Shown piece by piece: positions 8,327 through 16,402 of a stretch of DNA of 64,000 nt. Source of the stretch: Streptosporangium carneum (GTDB lineage: Bacteria; Actinomycetota; Actinomycetes; Streptosporangiales; Streptosporangiaceae); contig NZ_BSEV01000004.1 of NCBI RefSeq assembly GCF_027922005.1, positions 186,001 through 250,000 on the forward strand, given 5' to 3'. Within the stretch, counting starts at the first letter, position 1; every line of letters begins with the position of its first letter. The position numbers were made by a program, and so were the translations under genes. Below the pieces are notes generated by a model, which saw only the letters and a program-made list of their open reading frames with translations, searched no databases and was not told the DNA's origin.

Positions 8327-9226
8327 TCACCTTTCACTCGTGTAGTGGACCCAGCGCCTGGACAGCCGGAACAGCACCAGGGTCACGATGAGGGTGATGA
8401 CGAACAGCAGCCACGCCAGCGTCGAGCCGTAGGACATCTCCTGATAGGTGAAGAAGGTCTGGTACAGGTAGAGGTTGAAGAAGCGGGTCGCGCCGCCGGG
8501 GTTGCCGGAGCCGTCGAAGAGCACCAGCGGGATGAGGAAGTACTGCATGACCTCGACGACCGCGAGGATCATCGTGTAGAAGATCACCGGCGACATCATC
8601 GGGATCGTCACGTGCCACAGCTGGCGCCACCATCCGGCGCCGTCGAGCCGGGCGGCGTCGTACAACTCGGTGGGGATGCCGCGCAGCCCCGCCAGGTTGA
8701 TGATGATGCCCGAGCCGAGCCCCCACAGGCCGATCATGACGAGCCCGGGGAGCACCCAGGCGGGGTCGCTCAGCCAGCTCGGCGCGCCGCCCACGCCGAG
8801 CAGGCGCAGCGCGGTATTGATCCATCCGTCGTTGACCAGCATGTTCTGCCAGATCAGTGCGCTGGCCACGAACGGCACCACGTACGGCATGAACAGCAGC
8901 ACCCGCAACAGCCCGGCGCCGCGCACGTACTTGCTGTTGACCGCGACCGCGAGCAGGAACGGCAGGGCGATGACCAGCGGTAGCCAGAGCAGGGCGAAGC
9001 GGGCGGTCACCCACAGCGAGGCCCATGCCTGCTGGTCGGCGAAGAGCCGCTGGTAGTTCGCCAGGCCGACGAACATGAGCGGCTCCTGCTCGGCCAGCGA
9101 GATGTTGAGGAAGGTGAAGACGAACGTGGCCGCCATCGGAAGCGCCGTGAACGCGAGGAACCCGATGATCCACGGAAGGACGAACAGCAATCCGTACCGG
9201 GCCTCCCGGCGGGCCGCCCGGGACAT
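8327..9226 (-). CDS. Carbohydrate ABC transporter permease, MalF type
   Basis: About 299 residues from ATG 9226 (SD AAAGGCGAG); an ATG at 9241 overlapping the upstream stop is the alternative. Six membrane helices begin with YGLLFVLPWIIGFLAF. The EAA loop is GIPTELYDAARLDGAGWW. It pairs with the next gene to form the membrane channel of the sugar importer. Its stop lies within the ribosome binding region of that gene, indicating tight translational coupling. Confidence 0.88.
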   Translation of the reverse strand: MSRAARREARYGLLFVLPWIIGFLAFTALPMAATFVFTFLNISLAEQEPLMFVGLANYQRLFADQQAWASLWVTARFALLWLPLVIALPFLLAVAVNSKYVRGAGLLRVLLFMPYVVPFVASALIWQNMLVNDGWINTALRLLGVGGAPSWLSDPAWVLPGLVMIGLWGLGSGIIINLAGLRGIPTELYDAARLDGAGWWRQLWHVTIPMMSPVIFYTMILAVVEVMQYFLIPLVLFDGSGNPGGATRFFNLYLYQTFFTYQEMSYGSTLAWLLFVITLIVTLVLFRLSRRWVHYTSER

Positions 9227-9237
9227 CGTCTCGCCTT

Positions 9238-10611
9238 TCATGAGCGGTTCCACACGCCCTGGATCTCCTCGCGCATCTTCTTGAGCTGGGCGTCCATGTC
9301 GAGCCCGCCCTCGGTCATCCAGCGGCTCCGGTAGGTGCCGAGGACGGTGAGCGTCTGGTTGTACTTGGGCGTGTGCGACTCCGAGTGCGGGTTATCGGCG
9401 AACGCCACGCTGTCCTTGGCGACCTGCCAGTCGACCTTGTTGGTGAACTGCTCGGCCAGCTTGGCGAAGAAGGCGTCCTGGTCGGCGGTGCGGGCGGGCA
9501 TCGCGCCGTACGCAGAGAGCAGTTCCTGGGAGGCCGGGCCGACCAGGTAGGTCAGGAACTCGAAGGCCTCGGCGGGGTGCTTGCTGCCGGCCAGGATCCG
9601 GAAGGTGTCCGCGCTGGTGGGTGAGGTGGTCCTGCCGTCGTGCGAGGGCATCGCGGCCAGGTCCCAGTCGTCGCCGGCGCCGGCCACGCCGTAGGTGGAC
9701 CACAGGAAGTTGACGCTCATCGCGACGTGCCCGGAGAAGAAGGCGGCGCCGTCCCCGTTGAACTGCTCGGTCTCGAAGACGGGGCCGGTCATGATGAACC
9801 GGTCCTTCCACATGCCGTCGTAGAAGAAGCGCCAGGAGTCGGCCCAGGCGTCGGGGATCTTCACGGTCTTGCCGTCGCCCGCGTCCAGTGATCCGGCGGC
9901 GAAGGCGGCGCCCTGGTAGCGTAGGTCGTCGCGGGCCGGCTCGAAGCCGTACTGCACGATCTCGCCGGGGTTGAATCCCGCCTGGGTGGCGTCTTTCCCG
10001 TTCTTGTCGACGGTGAGCCTGAGGGCCAGTTCCCTGAGCGTGTCGTAGTTCCACTCGCTCTGGCGGCCGTCGGGCCAGGTGTACTTCTCGCCGTACTTGT
10101 GCGGTGGCTCGGCCAGACCGGCCTCCTCGAACATGTCGGCCTTGTAGTACAGGGTCGAGGGGTAGATCGCGAACGGGATGCCCTCCTGCACGGAGCCGAT
10201 CCGGTAGAGGTCGGCGCTGCCCTTGGCATACGAGCTGAGGTCGAAGCCGCTGGACTTGATGAGCGGAGCCAGATCGAGCCATTGGCCGTGGAAGGCGGCG
10301 GCGCCGCCGACACCGACAGGACCGGCGAGGTCGGGCCCGTTGCCGGAGGCGATCTGGGTGGCGAGCGTGTCGCGGGCGGAGTCGTAGGTGACGATCTCGA
10401 GCTTCACCCTGATCCTGCGCTGGGCGGCGTGGAACCTCTCGATCACCTTCTGCTGCGCCTTGACCTGCTCGGCCTGCTCACCGGTGCCGAGGCAGCAGTA
10501 CCAGCGCAGCTCCACCGCCGCGACGTCACCGCCCGGAGGGGGGCTGGATCCGCAGGCGGCCAGTGCCATGGCCAATGCGATCGCGACCAGGGCGTGCCAT
10601 AACCGATTCAC
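9238..10611 (-). CDS. Extracellular sugar-binding lipoprotein
   Basis: About 457 residues from GTG 10611 (SD GGGAGAG). The signal peptide ends in a lipobox, MALAACGSS, with Cys near residue 20 for lipid anchoring. The mature protein is a family 1 solute-binding protein: TQIASGNGPDLAG, GIPFAIYPSTLYYKADMFEE and SGHVAMSVNF match the usual two-lobe fold. An unusual CC pair (WYCCLG) follows the anchor region. It delivers a carbohydrate to the two permeases downstream; the exact sugar cannot be read from sequence. Confidence 0.88.
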   Translation of the reverse strand: MNRLWHALVAIALAMALAACGSSPPPGGDVAAVELRWYCCLGTGEQAEQVKAQQKVIERFHAAQRRIRVKLEIVTYDSARDTLATQIASGNGPDLAGPVGVGGAAAFHGQWLDLAPLIKSSGFDLSSYAKGSADLYRIGSVQEGIPFAIYPSTLYYKADMFEEAGLAEPPHKYGEKYTWPDGRQSEWNYDTLRELALRLTVDKNGKDATQAGFNPGEIVQYGFEPARDDLRYQGAAFAAGSLDAGDGKTVKIPDAWADSWRFFYDGMWKDRFIMTGPVFETEQFNGDGAAFFSGHVAMSVNFLWSTYGVAGAGDDWDLAAMPSHDGRTTSPTSADTFRILAGSKHPAEAFEFLTYLVGPASQELLSAYGAMPARTADQDAFFAKLAEQFTNKVDWQVAKDSVAFADNPHSESHTPKYNQTLTVLGTYRSRWMTEGGLDMDAQLKKMREEIQGVWNRS

Positions 10612-10752
10612 GTGTCTCTCCCGAGGCTGGGGGGTCCGGGGGGTGGGCGATGGAGAGTTCAGGGGAGAGACGGGCTCTGTTTCACATGTCTCTTCCGAGG
10701 CTGGAGCCCGGGGGGCGGGCGATGGAGAGCTCGAAGGAGAGGCGGGCTCTGT
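10607..10752. repeat. Decayed tandem duplication of about 72 bp
   Basis: The stretch 10681-10752, which includes the 3' end of the GntR gene, is repeated imperfectly at 10607-10680. Both copies share GTCTC(T/C)CCGAGGCTGG-like sequence, GGGCGATGGAGAG and GGGCTCTGT. The left copy now forms the intergenic region and ribosome binding site of the lipoprotein gene. The spacer was thus created by duplicating the end of the upstream gene. Confidence 0.75.
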
Positions 10753-11452
10753 CGCCTCTCACGTAGCTGCGGGTGAACTCGATGGGCTCGTCGCCGGGGC
10801 CGAAGGCGGTCCCCTCGACGAGCATGGCGGGGCGTTCCACCGGCTGGTCGAGCAGGCGGGCCTCGTGGGCGCGCAGCCGTACCGGCTCGATGACCTCGTG
10901 GGCGCGCACGATCCTGGCCCCGTAGTGCTCGCCCAGCAGGCTGTAGAGGGAGTTGCGCTCAAGATCATGGTCGAGCAGCCCGGCGAAGGGGTCGGCCGGC
11001 AGGTAGACCTGCTCCAGGATCAGCGGCTCGCCGTTGGCGATGCGCAGGCGCTCAAGGTAGACGACCTGCGCGCCGGCGGCCAGAGCCAGTGCGGCGGCGA
11101 CCATCTCTCCCGGCGTCTCGATCCCGGACTTGACCAGCCTGGTAGCCGGGTCCATGCCGTGCATGTGCATGAGGTCGGCGAAGCTCTGACTGGTGCCCAG
11201 GTCGACCTCCAGCCGGGAGTGCAGGACGAACGTGCCGCGTCCGCGGATGCGCTCCACGCGGCCCTCGCGGGCCAGCTCGTCCAGGGCCCGCCGTACCGGG
11301 ATGAGGCTGCATCCGTAGCGGCGGGCCAGCTCTCTTTCCGGTGGCAAGCGGTCTCCCACCTGCCATTCCCCCTCGTTGAGCGCGGCGCTCAGGTCCAGGT
11401 AGACCTGGTGGTGGAGGGGGGTCGGACCGGCCTCGAGCCGATAGCGGGCCAT
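10682..11452 (-). CDS. GntR-family regulator with UTRA domain
   Basis: About 256 residues. The winged helix (about residues 10-75) has LPPERELARRYGCSLIPVRRAL and the wing VERIRGRGTFV. The C-terminal UTRA/HutC-type effector domain includes LERLRIANGEPLILEQVYLP. Regulators of this kind sense a sugar phosphate or related metabolite. It heads the importer operon and is divergent from the deacetylase operon, so it probably controls both. A 24-bp inverted repeat lies in the shared promoter region at 11489-11512. Confidence 0.88.
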   Translation of the reverse strand: MARYRLEAGPTPLHHQVYLDLSAALNEGEWQVGDRLPPERELARRYGCSLIPVRRALDELAREGRVERIRGRGTFVLHSRLEVDLGTSQSFADLMHMHGMDPATRLVKSGIETPGEMVAAALALAAGAQVVYLERLRIANGEPLILEQVYLPADPFAGLLDHDLERNSLYSLLGEHYGARIVRAHEVIEPVRLRAHEARLLDQPVERPAMLVEGTAFGPGDEPIEFTRSYVRGDRARLSFELSIARPPGSSLGRDM

Positions 11453-11488
11453 CGAGTGTTCGCTTCCTTCTATCCTGCCAAGCAGTTG

Positions 11489-11512
11489 ATTGCTAATAAT
11501 GTTGTCAGCAAT
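11489..11512. promoter_or_regulatory. Candidate GntR operator in divergent promoter
   Basis: ATTGCT and AGCAAT flank a 12-bp AT-rich spacer between the GntR gene and the deacetylase gene. It is one of the few AT-rich spots here and sits where promoters in both directions should overlap. The repeat does not match the DasR consensus as I know it. Confidence 0.45.
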
Positions 11513-11582
11513 ACTGATCACAGCCGCTACCTCTGTCAAGCTCTGTCAAGGCGGCCCCCCCGAATCAGAGGCAGGTAAAGGC

Positions 11583-12206
11583 GTGACGCGGTCACCCCGG
11601 ATCCAACCGGCGCCCTGGCGAGTGGCGCTGACCTTCGACGTCGAGCACGGCGACCAGCCCGCCCACCCGGACGGCACCCGGCACGTGCTCGAAACGCTCA
11701 CCGATCGCAAGGTCGTGGCGACCATGTTCATCCAGGGGCGCTGGGCGCAGGCGAACCCCTCGCTGGCCAGAGACCTGGCCGACCACGGGCACCTGATCGG
11801 CAACCACTCCCACCACCACGCGCCGATGAGCTGGCTGTCGCCCAAGGCCTTCGACCAGGACGTACGGCTCGCCGAACGCGCCATCCGCCGCGCCACCGGC
11901 CACGACCCGCGCCCCTGGTTCCGCTGCCCGTTCGGCGACGGCAGCGAGGACCCGGCGATCCGGTCCGCGCTGGACCGGATCGGTTACCGGGAGACGAGCT
12001 GGCACGTGGACCCGTTCGACTGGCGCGGCAAGGCCACCGGGCCGGGCGTCGCCCGCCTGGTCATCGAGGAGGCCACCGCGCACGGCGACGGCGCCGTGGT
12101 GCTGTTCCATCCATGGAGCAGGGCCACCGGCCGTGCCCTGCCGCTGGTCATCGACGGTCTGCGCGCGGCCGGCGCCCGCTTCGTTCGCATGGACGAACTT
12201 TCGTGA
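11583..12206 (+). CDS. Polysaccharide deacetylase (NodB domain)
   Basis: About 207 residues from GTG 11583. Carbohydrate esterase 4 motifs appear in order: VALTFDVEHGD (motif 1; TFDV rather than TFDD), GNHSHHHAPMS (HxxxH-type zinc motif 2), WFRCPFGDG (motif 3) and VVLFHPW (motif 5). It should remove acetyl groups from N-acetylated sugars using a bound metal. No signal peptide is evident, so a cytoplasmic substrate, for example an imported amino-sugar oligomer, is more likely than cell wall. The stop overlaps the next start. Confidence 0.82.
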   Translation: MTRSPRIQPAPWRVALTFDVEHGDQPAHPDGTRHVLETLTDRKVVATMFIQGRWAQANPSLARDLADHGHLIGNHSHHHAPMSWLSPKAFDQDVRLAERAIRRATGHDPRPWFRCPFGDGSEDPAIRSALDRIGYRETSWHVDPFDWRGKATGPGVARLVIEEATAHGDGAVVLFHPWSRATGRALPLVIDGLRAAGARFVRMDELS

Positions 12207-13204
12207 ACCACCCACCGCGCCTGGCCATCGCCGGGACCGGCTACATCGCCGACTATCACGCACGCGCCGCCGCGAGTGCCGGGGCCGCACTGGTCGCCGC
12301 GGTCAACCACCGGCGGGAGTCCCTCGACGCCCTGTCGCAGCGGTACGGCATCGCCCGCCGCTACCTCGATCTCGACCGCCTCCTGACGGACGGTGACGTG
12401 GACGGCCTCATCGTGGCCACGCCCAACTCCCTGCACGTCGAGCAGACGGTCAAGGCGCTGCGGGCCGGGGTCTCCGTGCTGCTGGAGAAGCCGATGGCGC
12501 TGAGCGTCGCCGAATCCCTGGCCATCACCGCCGCGGAAAGCCCGCGTGCCCGAGTGATGCTCGCCCACTGCCTGCGTTTCGACGAGCAGGTCGGCTGGCT
12601 GCGCGACCTGGTGCACGACGGGACGCTCGGCAGGCCCGTCCACACCACCGCGTACGCCGTCCACGCCGGGTTCGGCCCCGAGGGCTGGTTCACCGACCCG
12701 GCGCTGGCGGGCGGCGGCGCGCTCATGGACCTCGGCGTCCACGCCATCGACGTCACCCGCCACGTCCTCGGCGACCCCCGGCCCGTCAGCGTGAGCGCGC
12801 ACTGCGGGACGCACTACCGCGACCTGCCGGTCGACGACACCGCGATCCTCACGATCGTCTGGGAGAACGGGGTCACCTCCGGAGTGGAGGCGGGCTGGTG
12901 GCATCCGCACGCGCCGGGCCCGACGGGGAGCGTGCGCGTGTCCGGCACCGAGGCGTACGCGCAGACCTTCCCCGGCACGCTGGTACGGGCCGGACAGCGG
13001 AGTGCGGAGACGTTTCCCGGCGAGCTCACCGAAGCGGCGCTCCAGCGCAGGTACGACACCCAGATGCGTGCGTTCCTGGACACCCTGGCCGGGGCCGACC
13101 CCTCGCCCGGCGCAGCGCACGGCGTCACCTCGATGCGGATCATCGAGGCGGCATACCAGAGCGCGGCCCGCGGGCAGGTCGTACACCTTGGGAGGGACCG
13201 ATGA
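12203..13204 (+). CDS. Gfo/Idh/MocA-family oxidoreductase
   Basis: About 333 residues from GTG 12203, overlapping the deacetylase stop (GTGA). The N-terminal Rossmann fold reads RLAIAGTGYIADYHARA and the family signature LLEKPMALSVAESL contains the catalytic-site EKP motif. GGGALMDLGVHAIDVTRHVLG follows in the substrate domain. These NAD(P)-dependent enzymes oxidise or reduce sugars and inositols. Together with the downstream dehydrogenase it suggests oxidative handling of the imported sugar. Confidence 0.88.
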   Translation: MNHPPRLAIAGTGYIADYHARAAASAGAALVAAVNHRRESLDALSQRYGIARRYLDLDRLLTDGDVDGLIVATPNSLHVEQTVKALRAGVSVLLEKPMALSVAESLAITAAESPRARVMLAHCLRFDEQVGWLRDLVHDGTLGRPVHTTAYAVHAGFGPEGWFTDPALAGGGALMDLGVHAIDVTRHVLGDPRPVSVSAHCGTHYRDLPVDDTAILTIVWENGVTSGVEAGWWHPHAPGPTGSVRVSGTEAYAQTFPGTLVRAGQRSAETFPGELTEAALQRRYDTQMRAFLDTLAGADPSPGAAHGVTSMRIIEAAYQSAARGQVVHLGRDR

Positions 13205-14220
13205 GGTCGTTGTTCGTGGAGTTCCCGAAACCGGGCGAGGTGCGAGTGGCGCGTGAGGACGTCGCTCCTCCGGGCCTTGGCGAAGTGCTGTGCCGCACCA
13301 CGCTGTCGCTGATCAGTCCCGGCACCGAGCTGGCCTGCCTGCGCGGCGAGTTCGACCCGGACACCAACTGGGAGGAGTGGGTGCGTTACCCGTTTCGGCC
13401 CGGGTACAGCATGGCCGGGGTCGTGGAGGCGGTCGGCGAAGGCGTCACGACGTTGCGGCCTGGTGACCGGGTGCAAAGCTACGCACCCCACCAGGAGCTG
13501 GTCACACTCACCGAACGCGAGGCCCGGCTGCTGCCCGGCAGCGTGACGGACGAGGAGGCGGTGTGGGTCCCCCTCGTCGTCACCGCGGCGGCGGGTGCCG
13601 CCAGAGCCGCGATCACCCTGGGCGAGACCGTCGTGGTCCTGGGACTTGGCCCGGTGGGTCAGCTGGTCGTCCAGTACGCGGTCGCGCACGGAGCCTCCCG
13701 CGTCGTCGCCGTCGACACCGATGCCAGGCGGCTCGACCTGGCGCGAACGAGCGGCGCGAGCGACCTGCTCGCGGCCACCGCGGCCGACGCCCGCGCCGCC
13801 GTCGCCGATTTGACCGGCGGCCGGCTCGCCGACGTGGTCTTCGACGTCACCGGCAACCCCGCCGTGCTCTCCCAGGCGGTACGGCTGGCCCGCACGCTGG
13901 GCCGTGTCGTCCTGCTCGGCGACACGCCCACGCCGTCCCGGCAGATGCTCGGCCCCGGCGTGGTCAGCGACTCGCTGACCATCCTCGGGGCGCACGCCGA
14001 CCTCGTCTCCGACGACCCGTCAGCCGGCCCGCTCAACCGCGACGCGGTGACCGGGTTGTACTTCCGCCGCCTCGCCTCCGGAACGTTCCGAACCGCCGGA
14101 ATGATCTCCGAGCGGGTGTCCCCCATGGATGCGGAATCCACCTACGCACGCCTGCGAGACGGCGGCGCACCGGCTGGAGCGCTCTGCTTCGACTGGGCCG
14201 ACACGAAGGAGGGACAGTGA
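13201..14220 (+). CDS. Zinc-type alcohol/sugar dehydrogenase (MDR family)
   Basis: About 339 residues from ATG 13201, overlapping the previous stop. The N-terminal GroES-like domain has SLISPGTELACLRGEF; the cofactor domain has VVVLGLGPVGQLVVQYA (GxGxxG). The classical structural-zinc cysteines are missing, resembling sugar dehydrogenases of the bi-domain oxidoreductase group. It is the third gene of the divergent operon. Its stop overlaps the start of a further gene of which only 12 codons survive. Confidence 0.85.
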   Translation: MRSLFVEFPKPGEVRVAREDVAPPGLGEVLCRTTLSLISPGTELACLRGEFDPDTNWEEWVRYPFRPGYSMAGVVEAVGEGVTTLRPGDRVQSYAPHQELVTLTEREARLLPGSVTDEEAVWVPLVVTAAAGAARAAITLGETVVVLGLGPVGQLVVQYAVAHGASRVVAVDTDARRLDLARTSGASDLLAATAADARAAVADLTGGRLADVVFDVTGNPAVLSQAVRLARTLGRVVLLGDTPTPSRQMLGPGVVSDSLTILGAHADLVSDDPSAGPLNRDAVTGLYFRRLASGTFRTAGMISERVSPMDAESTYARLRDGGAPAGALCFDWADTKEGQ

Positions 14221-14255
14221 CCGTCAAGATCGTGGTTGTCGGCGGCGGCACGTAA
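14217..14255 (+). pseudogene. Twelve-codon remnant of a GH4-like or Rossmann gene
   Basis: GTG 14217 overlaps the dehydrogenase stop. It reads VTVKIVVVGGGT and then hits a stop at 14253-14255. KIVVVGGG(S/T) is the usual N terminus of glycoside hydrolase family 4 enzymes (NAD-dependent 6-phospho-glucosidases), though other NAD-binding proteins start similarly. Sequence after this point belongs to an unrelated dehydrogenase remnant on the other strand, so the operon has been cut here. Confidence 0.45.
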
Positions 14256-14261
14256 CTTCAC

Positions 14262-14560
14262 CAGCGACGAGACTGCGAACCTCGGACAGCGCGCGCAGCG
14301 CATCCGCAGGTGAGGCAGTGCCGAACCAGCGGTTCAGCCAGAAGCCACGGACTGCTTTGGTCTCGTAGATAACCGAGCGTGCCGGCAGCGGGATCGTCAG
14401 CGCTGCCGGGTCGGTCTGCCAATGGGGGAGAGCGCGCCGTAGACCACGACCTCTCCTCCCGGCGCCAGTGCCTGTGACACCTGGGCACCCACGCGGCCCG
14501 CGACACAGTCAATGGCCTTGCGCACGCCGGCCGGTCCTGCAATCTCGGCCACACGCTAGC
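14262..14560 (-). pseudogene. Zinc-type alcohol dehydrogenase fragment, frameshifted
   Basis: The minus strand encodes AIDCVAGRVGAQVSQALAPG and GGEVVVYGALS, the cofactor-domain end of an MDR dehydrogenase, then stops. A shifted frame continues with DPAALTIPLPARSVIYETK and FWLNRWFGTASPADALRAV, the C terminus of the same family. The N-terminal half is not recognisable in 14560-14760, which holds only short broken frames. It is a decayed gene next to a complete member of the same superfamily. Confidence 0.6.
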
Positions 14561-14770
14561 CCGCACGGCCCGCGACGGAATTGAGGCTGATGCATCCATG
14601 GACGTCTTCAACGCCATGGACGAGATCCGCATGGCCGCCCCACGGGCGCTGTCACCGCTGCACAAGCAGCAGGTTCGTCTCGGTCGCCCTTCGTGGTTCG
14701 ACGGCGGCGACGGCTTCTCCGGTGGTGACGGCGCTTTCAGGAGTCATGTGCAGCCCTCCGCGAGGATCGA

Positions 14771-15706
14771 TCAGCCGAACCGCAGGACGAACCGCCCGCG
14801 AACGCCGCGCCGTTCGAGCGAGCGATGCGCGTCACCGGCTCGGGAAGCCGGCAGTTGACCGGCCACGCGGACGGTGAGCCGTCCTTCACCGGCGAGCTCG
14901 GCGAGCCGGTCGAGCTCGGCCGCGGCCTCGACGTAGTCGCGGACGAAGATCGGGGTGACGCGGACCCGGTCGGTCCCGTCACCCTGGTAACCGCGGAGGG
15001 TGACAACGGCGCCGCCGTCCTTGACGGCAGGGAGCACGGCGGCCTCCAGCACGGCGGCGTCGACGAGCCCGTCGACGCCGCCCGGGTGGTGGCGGCGGAC
15101 CATTGCGGCGAAGTCGTCTCCCCGCGGCACAACCTCGTCGGCTCCGCACTCGCGGACGAAGGTCTCGTCCTGCCGGGCGGCGTCGGCGACGACGACCAGC
15201 CCGGCCTGCTTGGCGAGCTGGACGAAGTACCCGCCGACGGTGCCGGCGGCGCCGGTGACGGCGACCGTCGCGCCGGACGGGAGCGCCAGCGTGTCGAGTG
15301 CGAGCCGGGCGGTGAGCCCGTTCATCGGGATGGTGGCGGCCTGAACGTCCGAGAGCCCGGCCGGGATCTTCGCGACCGAGCGTGCCGACACGACGAGGTC
15401 TGCCCGGTAGCCGCCGTGCGCACCTGAGGGCACCACGATGGCCATGACGGCGTCCCCGATCGCGAACGGGCGGTCGACGGCGGGGCCGATCTCGGTGATC
15501 ACGCCGGCGACCTCCATGCCCGGCACCCGCACCGCGTCCGCCTCATCCTGCCGCGGACGAGAACGGATCATCGTGTCGGTCGGGTTCACCGTGGCGCTGC
15601 TCACCCGGATCCTGACCTGACCGGGACCGATCGGTTCGGCTACCAGGTCGAACTCGCCGAGAGCGTCCGGTCCGCCTGGCTGCGTCACTCCGATTGCTTG
15701 AACCAT
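14771..15706 (-). CDS. NADP-dependent quinone oxidoreductase (MDR family)
   Basis: About 311 residues, ATG 15706 behind AAGGAG. The GroES-like half contains VNPTDTMIRSRP and PGMEVAGVITEIGPAV; the cofactor half has VAVTGAAGTVGGYFVQLAKQ. No zinc ligands are visible, typical of quinone reductases that reduce small carbonyl compounds or quinones with NADPH. A TetR gene and an aldo/keto reductase lie directly upstream in the same direction, so the three probably respond to one small molecule. Confidence 0.85.
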   Translation of the reverse strand: MVQAIGVTQPGGPDALGEFDLVAEPIGPGQVRIRVSSATVNPTDTMIRSRPRQDEADAVRVPGMEVAGVITEIGPAVDRPFAIGDAVMAIVVPSGAHGGYRADLVVSARSVAKIPAGLSDVQAATIPMNGLTARLALDTLALPSGATVAVTGAAGTVGGYFVQLAKQAGLVVVADAARQDETFVRECGADEVVPRGDDFAAMVRRHHPGGVDGLVDAAVLEAAVLPAVKDGGAVVTLRGYQGDGTDRVRVTPIFVRDYVEAAAELDRLAELAGEGRLTVRVAGQLPASRAGDAHRSLERRGVRGRFVLRFG

Positions 15707-15802
15707 GGTCGTTCGTACTCCTTATGCGTTGCCGTCTGGGTGGCGATGGGCAGGGCCGACCGTGCCGCTGACGAGTCGCGGCGTGTGATCGGCCCGGTTC
15801 GG

Positions 15803-16402
15803 CTACGGCGATGTGGGGGCGCGAAGACCCTCGAGCAGCAGGTTGCACACCTCGTCGAGCTCGGCGCCGACGCCGGGGTTCTGCCATTCGGCCGCGTGGG
15901 CGAGGTGGTTGAACTTGGCAGTGGCGTTGAAGACCACGCGGGCGGTGGCCTCCGCGTCGTCGGTGCGGAGGCTGCCGTCGGCGGCGCCGTCAGCGATGAT
16001 GGCCGTCAGCTGGCCCAAGAGGTCGGCGACGTGGTCGGTGGCGACGCTGCTGTGTGCGGCCGCGAGGATTCCATAGGCGGCGAACAGCTCCGGGTCCTGG
16101 CGAATCTTGGCCTGCTTCACGGCCAGGACGGCGTGCAGCCAGGTACGCAGTCGCTGCGCTGGCGGAGCCGCGCTGTCTGCGGCGATGACGGCGAGGGCGT
16201 CGCGGTTGCGGTCGAGCCAGCGCCGGGTCACGGCCTCGCGCAGCGCCTGCTTGGAGGGGAAGTGCTTGTAGACGGCGGCGTGGCTGACCCCGAGTGCCCG
16301 GGCGACGTCGACGACCGTTGCCTTGTCCGGTCCGTGGCGCCGCAGGATCTCCTCGGTGGCTGCCAGGACGGCGTTTGCATCCAGCGGGGTTCGGGCAGGC
16401 AT
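15803..16402 (-). CDS. TetR-family regulator
   Basis: About 199 residues. The N-terminal HTH is clear: ATVVDVARALGVSHAAVYKHFPSK. The rest is a helical effector domain with WLHAVLAVKQAKIRQDPELF. Its ATG overlaps the stop of the aldo/keto reductase (ATGA), so it is co-transcribed with that gene, and autoregulation through the repeat at 17434-17459 is likely. Ligand unknown. Confidence 0.88.
   Translation of the reverse strand: MPARTPLDANAVLAATEEILRRHGPDKATVVDVARALGVSHAAVYKHFPSKQALREAVTRRWLDRNRDALAVIAADSAAPPAQRLRTWLHAVLAVKQAKIRQDPELFAAYGILAAAHSSVATDHVADLLGQLTAIIADGAADGSLRTDDAEATARVVFNATAKFNHLAHAAEWQNPGVGAELDEVCNLLLEGLRAPTSP

Noticed and set aside
10607..10752. Direct repeats first considered as transposon ends or a two-unit CRISPR
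   Set aside because: The copies are adjacent, unequal and one is the end of a gene; a tandem duplication explains them.
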